The position numbers and the translations under genes are program-made. Shown here piece by piece: positions 54,891 to 61,038 of a stretch of 64,000 bases of DNA. How positions within the stretch are numbered: position 1 is the stretch's first letter; each line of letters starts with the position of its first letter. Origin of the DNA: an uncultured Oscillospiraceae bacterium. GTDB lineage: Bacteria; Bacillota; Clostridia; Oscillospirales; Oscillospiraceae. The stretch covers positions 107,263 to 171,262 of the forward strand of contig CANQVO010000003.1 of NCBI GenBank assembly GCA_947627325.1, read 5' to 3'. The notes under the pieces were generated by a model. It worked only from the letters and a program-made list of their open reading frames with translations, was not told where the DNA came from and did not search any database.

Positions 54891-54939
54891 GTTCCCCAAC
54901 TCCCGCACCTGAGCCCCCACCCCCGCACCTGAGACGCCC
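54885..54939 (+). repeat. Short 20-22-base tandem repeats overlapping the stop codon
   Basis: ACCTGAG recurs at 54,885, 54,907 and 54,927, each followed by a C-rich stretch; the second and third are preceded by CCCGC. The first TGA (54,888) is the stop of the giant gene. The TGA at 54,930 lies in the same phase and the one at 54,910 in another. The third unit runs into the terminator stem. Confidence 0.6.
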
Positions 54940-54968
54940 ACCGCAAACCAGCGGTGGGCGTCCTTTTT
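54933..54968 (+). terminator. Intrinsic terminator of the giant gene
   Basis: A perfect 12-bp stem (left arm 54,933-54,944, right arm 54,951-54,962) encloses a 6-base loop (AAACCA) and is followed by C and five T (54,964-54,968). It starts 42 bases after the stop codon. It should separate the giant gene from the downstream pair. Confidence 0.92.
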
Positions 54969-54984
54969 GCCCCGCCCCGGCGGC

Positions 54985-55006
54985 GGGGGAGGGGAGAGGG
55001 GAGGGG
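54985..55006 (+). other. Putative G-quadruplex motif
   Basis: On the + strand, runs of 5, 4, 4 and 4 G are separated by A, AGA and A (54,985-55,006), giving loops of 1, 3 and 1 bases. Two further GGG runs follow at 55,009 and 55,016. A GC hairpin (CCCGCC/GGCGGG) lies just upstream. The motif lies between terminator and promoter, ending 55 bases before the -35 box. A role in transcription or replication pausing is only inferred. Confidence 0.7.
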
Positions 55007-55061
55007 CCGGGAGCCGGGACTGTGAAAATGCCCAATATTCCCCGGAAAATCCAGTTTGTGA

Positions 55062-55090
55062 TTGACAAATTATGCAAAAAGAGCTATGAT
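55062..55090 (+). promoter_or_regulatory. Consensus sigma-A promoter for the second and third genes
   Basis: TTGACA at 55,062-55,067 and TATGAT at 55,085-55,090 are separated by exactly 17 bases. They lie in an AT-rich island (about 55,021-55,190) that contrasts sharply with the GC-rich genes. The predicted transcript start is near 55,097. Near-consensus boxes suggest strong, housekeeping-type expression. No operator palindrome is obvious. Confidence 0.88.
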
Positions 55091-55096
55091 ATATTC

Positions 55097-55204
55097 GTAT
55101 GAGTGTAAATTTGCCATCTTATGGAGTTTTGCAGGAAAAACAAGTAAAATTTTCCACAAAATGGTTTTTCTCTCCCCATCTCAATCTGATCGGAGGGGTC
55201 GGCC
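55097..55204 (+). promoter_or_regulatory. AU-rich 5' leader with ribosome binding site
   Basis: The leader is about 108 bases. GGAGGGG at 55,192-55,198 lies six bases before the GTG at 55,205 (eight from the GGAGG core) and decides that start. Upstream, two mutually exclusive weak stems are possible: GGAAAA/TTTTCC (55,134-55,139 with 55,150-55,155) and GAAAAAC/GTTTTTC (55,135-55,141 with 55,164-55,170). No known riboswitch pattern is recognised. Confidence 0.6.
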
Positions 55205-58200
55205 GTGCAGAAAAAACATACGCTGAAAACGGTGCTGGCCAGCATTTTGGTGACAGTGGCGCTGGCCGCGCCCATCACCATCGTCAGCAGTGTCGAAGCC
55301 CCCTACACGGCCGAGTTGATCTTCGAGGTGGAGAAGGACGGCGGCCTGGTTTTCCACCCGGACGGCTCGGTACAGTTGCTGGTCAACGTGGCGGTGGACG
55401 GGGCGGTGAACTGCCGGGGCGCGTCCTTCCACCTGGTCTATAACCAGGACTACCTGACCCCCTCCTACATCGTGTCCGGCTCGGACAGCAACGGCACCCA
55501 CACGGTCAACGAGGCGTTTGAGGACCGGGGGGCCGAGCAGTCGGACGGCTTTTTCCAGCCGGCGGAGCTCCTGGGCCCGGGGCAGAATGTCCAGGTGTTC
55601 AAGGAGTACTCCAACGCCCTGGTGGGGGGCCACTTTGGCCAGGAGTATTACAGCCATGTGGACGTGGGCGCGGGCACCATCGACATGGACCTGTGGTTTG
55701 ACAACGAGGCCATCTCCGCCGCCGTGGGCGGCGCGGCCGGCGCGGGCGCGCTGACCCAGCTCTCCGGCATCAGCAACGAGGATGAGACCGTCTACGTCTT
55801 CAACAAGCACGACGAGGTGACTGCCACCAACCAGACGGTGGAAAAGGTGACCCTGGGGCAGTTGAGCTTCCGGGTGAGCGAGGGCCGCCTGGCGGAGATC
55901 ATCGACCTCTTTGACGGCCTGGAGGTGGTCAGTAGCTACCGGGACCCGGCGCAGACCCCCGCCCGGCCGGTGGTGGATATGAAGACCCCGGACGGCAAAA
56001 CCGCCCGGGAGGGTGTCCGGCTGATCGACATCGACCACGAGGGGCTCTCCAGCCGGGAAGACCCCTGGCAGGTGGGCTATTACGGGGGCGAGGCCGGAGA
56101 CCGCCACACCATGTACTACGCCCCCGACAGGGAGGACCACAACATCGCCGAGCGGTACAGCTTCCACTTTGACCGGGACCTGGTGGTGGACGTGGCGCTC
56201 ACCGAGCCGGACTTTACCATCAACGCCTACCAGAACTTTACCGCCGGGAACACCGGCGACCTGGCCCTGTCCATGGGCCGCTGGGCGGGGATGGTCACCG
56301 TCACCTACGCCGACGGCCGCAAGGTCAACGAGCCCTTCCCCTGGGGCCGCGCGGACAGCGGCTACACCGCCAAGTATGTGAAAAAGGAGGACCTGGACGG
56401 GGACAAGCCCTGGCGGGAGCGCGCCGCCACGGCCATCGCCGCCTACGACCCCACCGCCAACGTATCCAACCCCGGCGTGGGCACTGACTACGTCTTCTCC
56501 CAGCTCTACCAGACCTACAAGACCGACGAGAACGGCGCGTACCGCAAGACCGCCGAGGGCAAGTACCAGGTGGAGCAGACCTTCCCCATCCCGGTGGTGG
56601 GCCATATGCGGGTCACCCCCATCCAGGTGCTGTCCGTCACCGCCGAGGACCTGACGCGCACCTACCTGGTCAGCGACGTCACCAACCAGGTGGCGGACGC
56701 GGGGGATCTGGCCCTGCCCGCCCAGGCCCGGATCGTCACCGATATCGTCCCGGGGAACGTCTCCCTGGTCACCCCCATCCACGGCTGGAAGCCGGTGCAG
56801 CCCACCTCCTGGCAGTCCAGCCAGCCGGAGGTCAGCACCTGGCCCACCTCCTCTATGCACACCCTGAAGGCCCAGTCGTACAGCGCCGACACGGAGACCC
56901 CCTATTGGCCCGATCCGGCGGACCAGGCAGCCACCCAGGCTTCCGCCACGCAGGCCAACTTCATCGGCGACTATCTCTTTGAGACCTCCGCCGCCGACCA
57001 CCAGACCGCCCAGGATATCCTGAAATCGGACATCCAGGCCCAGTTCCCCTGGCTCACCGTGCCGCAGGATAGTTACCCGCTGGCGCACGCCCTGCGGCGG
57101 ATCGTGTCCCAGGAGAACTACGTCGGCTCCAAGGACTACCAGGTGGCCTACGTCAGCACCGTCACCGAGTCGTCCCTGACGACCAACGGCGGGGGACAGC
57201 CCACCCTGACCCTGTCGGTGGAGCGCGCCGACGACCGGAACATGGACCCCGACTCCGTCTTCCGGGTGTGGCTGCCCAACGGCCTGGAGCTGGGCACCGG
57301 CCAGAACGCCGGCGGGGTGACGGTGGACAACTGGTTCTCCGACCCCGGCGGGGCCGATACCCACGTCCACGGCTTTTACAAAACCGAGACAAAGAGCCAG
57401 AGCACCGGCCAGCAGTATTTCCACCTGTTGACCAACCCCGCCGACCCCGCCGAGCCCCTCTCCGCCACCCCCGATGACGAACACCACAACGGGGACCGGG
57501 AGACCCTGCGGCGGTACATCAACCTGGGCGGCTGGTACCGGGTGGCCATCTGCGAGGACCCGGGCACCGGCGACCACTGGACCGACCCCATCCCCGTCTA
57601 TGTCCCGCCCCGGCGCAACGAGTACCAGGAGAGCAAGATCTACAACTTCGTGGCGGAAAACCAGGGGCTGTTTAACTGGCCCGGGGGCGTGGACGATGTG
57701 ATGGCCTTCCCCCGGGGGGACTATGACCCCGTGGCCCCCGACCTCCACGAGACGAATCCCTCCGGCACAACCGCCATCGGTCTGCCCGTCTACGACGTGC
57801 TGGCCGCCGACGGCTCAGTCTCGGAGGTCACCACCGCCCTGACTAATCCCGAAAAGATCTTCGCCGCCGACGTGGAGGGCGACCTGGAGCCCTACGTCCT
57901 GAAGGAGGACGTGCGCCGCCACAGCGAGTCCTACGGCGTGGAGACCACCTACGACGGCCAGACCGGCGCCCAGCCCGGGATGGTCTACACCGTGAAGGTG
58001 GACGACGCCATCCAAAATCAGGACGAGGACTGGAACGCGCCTGACAACACCGAGCATACCCACGCCTCCGTCGGGAACGACCCCGTCACCCGCCGGGGCG
58101 CCACCCCCCTCCAGGACGAATACCGGGTCACCGGCTTCGGCACCGTGAACCAGCCCCAGGGCGAGGCCGCCTACCAGGCCACCCTGCGGACCCAGGGGGA

Positions 58201-60973
58201 GGAGCGGGCGTCCCAGGAGCAGCTGGAGAAGATCACCCTCACCTCCCAGGCGGACGACGGCATCACCCGCCAGCCCCCCGGCACCAAGGCGGACAACGTG
58301 ACCCTGGTCACCTTCAACACCGTCACCGAGGGGTACACCGTGCGCCAGAGCCACCTGCTGACCATCAACAACGTAGGGGACGTGGATATCTACGGCCTGG
58401 ACATCGACAGCCTGGTGGACGGCTACCCCCTCAACGACAACGAAGGCCGCACCGCCCCGGAGGGCGGCCACTTTGAGATCACCATGCCCCCCGCCTCCTT
58501 CCTGCCCGCCGGGGCCAGCACCAATTTTATCCTGACCTACGTTTACGACCTGCGGGCCAATGTGGACGCCGCCCTGAACTACCGGGACACCCTCTACATC
58601 ACCTCCACCTCCCACCCCACCGCGGGCCAGGGGGAGGACAACCTGCTGGACTTTGACGCGGAGCTCACCGTCTCGGCCAACCCCCTCCACCAGGTCACCG
58701 TGATCTACCGGCCCACCGACGGCACCATGGGCGCCGCCGCCCTCATCGTGGGGGAGGAGAGCGCCCCCGGCGGCGTGCAGATGAACACCACCTCCACCAC
58801 CCGTACCTACGCCCAGGGGGACCGGGTCTATGTGGAGGTACAGCCCCTGGATGAATACGAGGTGAAGGCCATCTATGCCGACGGCACCGATGTGACCGTC
58901 AACGAATACAGCGGCGCCGCCACCCTGGCCGACGGCACGGAGGTCCACGTCTTCGATATGCCCAACCGGGACGTGACCGTCTACGTGGACTTCTACGAGC
59001 CCATCACCTCCAAGCTCCGGCTGGACGAGCTGGTGGACTTCTCCGCCCCCGGGACGGAGGTGCCCGGCGATATCGACCTGGTGAAGGGCTACGACCCCAC
59101 GGGGAGCTACCAGCCCACCGACCCGGGGCACATCTACCAGGTCTGGAAAAAGCAGTTCACCGACCAGGACCGGGCGAACGCCGCCGCCTGGAGCGCCGGC
59201 GTGGGCAACGGCTATGACGAGGACTTCTACCTGATGACCACCGGCTCGGCCATCACCGCCGCCCAGGGGGGCGACGTGTACGACTCCTCCAACGCCCACT
59301 ACCTGGTGGTCATCGACAGCGAGGACGACTTCTCCCAGATCAAGGCCACCCTGCGGAACGTGAAGCACCACGTGGACTGGCAGGGCCTGCCCGATCCCTC
59401 CGCCCCCGGTTACGACGCCAAGTACGCCGACGGCTGCAACCTGGACGTGAAGCCCACGGTGAACATGGAGGTCTACTACCAGGACCAGGTAGGGGATAAC
59501 TGGAAGGGCGGCGAGGGCAAGGCGGTCTACGACACCGGCCACGGCTACGGCCCCTACGACGCCACCGGGGCAAATCTCCGCCCCCAGGGCGACACCGCCA
59601 CCAACACCCAGCACATCACCGGCCATTATGATAACAGCACCGGCCTGGCGAGCTTCGAATCCCCCGCCCCCGGCGAGTCGGCCTATGTCCACATCGCCAT
59701 CACCGGCGCCGAAGAGGGCGGCCAGTCGGCCACCCGGCACTACTACGTGGAGATCCACCGCCCCACCGCCGAGACCCAGGCCGTCCTCCACTACGGCAAC
59801 TCCCCCTACGGCATGATCATGAACGACACGACCCAGTTCACCACCTCCACCGTCCGGGATATCGCCAAGAGCGCCTTCCGCGCGGGCTATACCTTCCGAA
59901 ACGCCGACGTGACGGTGCTGCCCAACGCCGCGAAGGACAAGCTCCAGAGCGTGACCTACTGGCGGGAGGCGTGGGTCCGCAACCGGGGCCTCTTTGAGCC
60001 GGAGAGCCAGACCGGCTTCCACCAGGTGACGGGCTCGGACGGCGCGCCCCTCTACCAAAACAGCGCCGGGGAGACCGTCGCCCCCAAGGAGGACGGGAGC
60101 CTCCCGGAGGACGCGCGGAGCGTCTACGCCCCCGACGGGGACGTGTACAACGAAGCGGACAACCTGGACCTGAACGACTACGCCTTCTTCGCCATCCTGG
60201 GCCAGGAGATGTGGGAGCCCGGGGTGGTCAGCGCCAAGGACTCCTCTGGCCGGGATGTGGACCTGCTGAACATACACGCCCGGGCCCTGGACCGGAACGG
60301 AAAAGACGGGGTGACCCTGCTGGACGATGGGGCGGCCAGCCAGGTGGGCCGCTTCTCCGGCACGGAGACGGCGGTCATCGACCTGGGCGTGGCGGGGCAG
60401 AAGCTCACCCCCGTCGGCGGCGCGGTGAGCGGCGATCCCACCCTGGGGGTGACCCAGTGGCCGGTCCAGACCACCGTTACCACCCAGGCGGGGGACGACG
60501 GGGCGGAGGAGACGGTCACCACCTATCAGGCGGTGGAGAACATCCGCCCGGGCCGGTACATCATCGAGTACAGCTACTACGACTTTGACGGGGAGACCCT
60601 GCTCACCGTCACCCGCCCCCTGGTCATCCTCCGGGAGGTGGGCGACGTGAACGCCGACGGCGTCCGGGACGCCATCGACCACCCCGCCGCGGGGCACGAC
60701 GGCAAGACGAACGACGAGTACCAGATCGAGGACCGGGTCACCGACCCCCTGGGCTATGAGGCCGGGGAGTGGGACGCCGCCGAAAAGAAGGAGACGGTCT
60801 ACCCCAGCGCCAACATCTTCAAGTTCCGGGTGGCCGACGTGAACAACGACCGCAACATCAACAACATCGACGCAAACCAGGTGGCCAAGAACGCCAAGGA
60901 CAACGGCGGCTGGCTGCAATTCTACGACCCGGTGGACTACGGCCACCCCGGCGCGCCTATCACGGCCCCTTGA
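55205..60973 (+). CDS. Exported multidomain protein with cohesin-like N-terminus and dockerin-like C-terminus
   Basis: 1,922 residues, GTG start with an ideal Shine-Dalgarno. Signal peptide: K3/K4/K8, a hydrophobic core from about 10 to 27, and a likely cut after V-E-A32. Residues about 35-230 resemble a cohesin-type beta-sandwich (VQLLVNVAVDG, ASFHLVYNQDYLTP, closing LGQLSFRV). The long middle is beta-rich and unrecognised. Residues about 1033-1160 resemble an ASH/choice-of-anchor domain (LLTINNVGDVDIYGLDI, FLPAGASTNFILTY). About 1162-1264 is InlB B-repeat-like, ending DVTVYVDFYEP. About 1506-1810 is a module shared with the next gene. The C-terminus has two dockerin loops 64 residues apart (DVNADGVRDAID at 1814, DVNNDRNINNID at 1878), the classical dockerin spacing. 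No catalytic residues or wall anchor are visible. It is probably secreted and co-transcribed with the next gene; role inferred as a structural or assembly partner. Confidence 0.95.
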   Translation: MQKKHTLKTVLASILVTVALAAPITIVSSVEAPYTAELIFEVEKDGGLVFHPDGSVQLLVNVAVDGAVNCRGASFHLVYNQDYLTPSYIVSGSDSNGTHTVNEAFEDRGAEQSDGFFQPAELLGPGQNVQVFKEYSNALVGGHFGQEYYSHVDVGAGTIDMDLWFDNEAISAAVGGAAGAGALTQLSGISNEDETVYVFNKHDEVTATNQTVEKVTLGQLSFRVSEGRLAEIIDLFDGLEVVSSYRDPAQTPARPVVDMKTPDGKTAREGVRLIDIDHEGLSSREDPWQVGYYGGEAGDRHTMYYAPDREDHNIAERYSFHFDRDLVVDVALTEPDFTINAYQNFTAGNTGDLALSMGRWAGMVTVTYADGRKVNEPFPWGRADSGYTAKYVKKEDLDGDKPWRERAATAIAAYDPTANVSNPGVGTDYVFSQLYQTYKTDENGAYRKTAEGKYQVEQTFPIPVVGHMRVTPIQVLSVTAEDLTRTYLVSDVTNQVADAGDLALPAQARIVTDIVPGNVSLVTPIHGWKPVQPTSWQSSQPEVSTWPTSSMHTLKAQSYSADTETPYWPDPADQAATQASATQANFIGDYLFETSAADHQTAQDILKSDIQAQFPWLTVPQDSYPLAHALRRIVSQENYVGSKDYQVAYVSTVTESSLTTNGGGQPTLTLSVERADDRNMDPDSVFRVWLPNGLELGTGQNAGGVTVDNWFSDPGGADTHVHGFYKTETKSQSTGQQYFHLLTNPADPAEPLSATPDDEHHNGDRETLRRYINLGGWYRVAICEDPGTGDHWTDPIPVYVPPRRNEYQESKIYNFVAENQGLFNWPGGVDDVMAFPRGDYDPVAPDLHETNPSGTTAIGLPVYDVLAADGSVSEVTTALTNPEKIFAADVEGDLEPYVLKEDVRRHSESYGVETTYDGQTGAQPGMVYTVKVDDAIQNQDEDWNAPDNTEHTHASVGNDPVTRRGATPLQDEYRVTGFGTVNQPQGEAAYQATLRTQGEERASQEQLEKITLTSQADDGITRQPPGTKADNVTLVTFNTVTEGYTVRQSHLLTINNVGDVDIYGLDIDSLVDGYPLNDNEGRTAPEGGHFEITMPPASFLPAGASTNFILTYVYDLRANVDAALNYRDTLYITSTSHPTAGQGEDNLLDFDAELTVSANPLHQVTVIYRPTDGTMGAAALIVGEESAPGGVQMNTTSTTRTYAQGDRVYVEVQPLDEYEVKAIYADGTDVTVNEYSGAATLADGTEVHVFDMPNRDVTVYVDFYEPITSKLRLDELVDFSAPGTEVPGDIDLVKGYDPTGSYQPTDPGHIYQVWKKQFTDQDRANAAAWSAGVGNGYDEDFYLMTTGSAITAAQGGDVYDSSNAHYLVVIDSEDDFSQIKATLRNVKHHVDWQGLPDPSAPGYDAKYADGCNLDVKPTVNMEVYYQDQVGDNWKGGEGKAVYDTGHGYGPYDATGANLRPQGDTATNTQHITGHYDNSTGLASFESPAPGESAYVHIAITGAEEGGQSATRHYYVEIHRPTAETQAVLHYGNSPYGMIMNDTTQFTTSTVRDIAKSAFRAGYTFRNADVTVLPNAAKDKLQSVTYWREAWVRNRGLFEPESQTGFHQVTGSDGAPLYQNSAGETVAPKEDGSLPEDARSVYAPDGDVYNEADNLDLNDYAFFAILGQEMWEPGVVSAKDSSGRDVDLLNIHARALDRNGKDGVTLLDDGAASQVGRFSGTETAVIDLGVAGQKLTPVGGAVSGDPTLGVTQWPVQTTVTTQAGDDGAEETVTTYQAVENIRPGRYIIEYSYYDFDGETLLTVTRPLVILREVGDVNADGVRDAIDHPAAGHDGKTNDEYQIEDRVTDPLGYEAGEWDAAEKKETVYPSANIFKFRVADVNNDRNINNIDANQVAKNAKDNGGWLQFYDPVDYGHPGAPITAP

Positions 60974-61004
60974 GAACGACACCCCAGGTCCGCTGACCCA
61001 TCCG

Positions 61005-61021
61005 CGCCCCCAGGCGGGGCG
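61005..61021 (+). other. Small GC hairpin between the second and third genes
   Basis: CGCCCC (61,005-61,010) pairs with GGGGCG (61,016-61,021) around a 5-base loop. It ends just before the ribosome binding site of the third gene. It lacks a T tract, so it is unlikely to terminate transcription; it could tune translation or protect mRNA ends. The rest of the 65-base gap shows nothing else. Confidence 0.4.
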
Positions 61022-61024
61022 AAG

Positions 61025-61029
61025 AGGAG
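61025..61029 (+). promoter_or_regulatory. Ribosome binding site of the third gene
   Basis: AGGAG ends directly against the ATG at 61,030, which is too close for initiation. It lies 9 bases before the in-frame ATG at 61,039, an ideal distance, so 61,039 is preferred. It removes only three residues (MNG) and leaves a typical MRRGWKKR signal-peptide start. Confidence 0.75.
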
Positions 61030-61038
61030 ATGAACGGG

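Larger units (their letters stand above)
22050..53000 (+). repeat. Cadherin-like beta-sandwich rod, about 44 divergent units
   Basis: Residues about 7350-17,665 are a long series of beta-sandwich units. The best marker is the unit boundary: a closing strand Y-x-[LV]-x-[IVL]-x-R, a short D/N-rich linker, then an opening strand L-x-x-[LIVF]-x-[VL]. Examples are YTLRLTRVNDDASLRLIRL (29,990), YLHIYKPDDNAWLDRF (32,005), YLLNVYRYSNNTDVLQVRF (32,785), YHLTITRAKDNRALASVMI (38,340) and YLIRINREGADLALEFLRV (43,810). I counted about 44 opening strands, a mean spacing near 230 residues. The pattern fits the cadherin-like beta-sandwich family PF12733. Units diverge strongly in sequence and length, and some carry helical inserts (36,800-36,950; 39,150-39,270; 42,340-42,640). 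Confidence 0.75.

Noticed and set aside
44922-54941. 3,339-codon open frame on the - strand (and an 867-codon one at 42,288-44,891)
   Set aside because: Same codon-register mirror effect. The two frames are bounded by the TCA at 42,288 and the CTA at 44,922 of the sense gene.
55099-55443. 114-codon frame starting in the leader as a leader peptide gene
   Set aside because: No ribosome binding site before its ATG, and it continues out of phase through the signal peptide region of the second gene with a G/R-rich shadow product.
61005-61021. Hairpin between the second and third genes as a terminator
   Set aside because: The stem is only 6 bp and no T tract follows; it runs directly into the ribosome binding site.
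61030-61032. ATG at 61,030 as the start of the third gene
   Set aside because: The AGGAG ribosome binding site abuts it with no spacer; the in-frame ATG at 61,039 has correct spacing.
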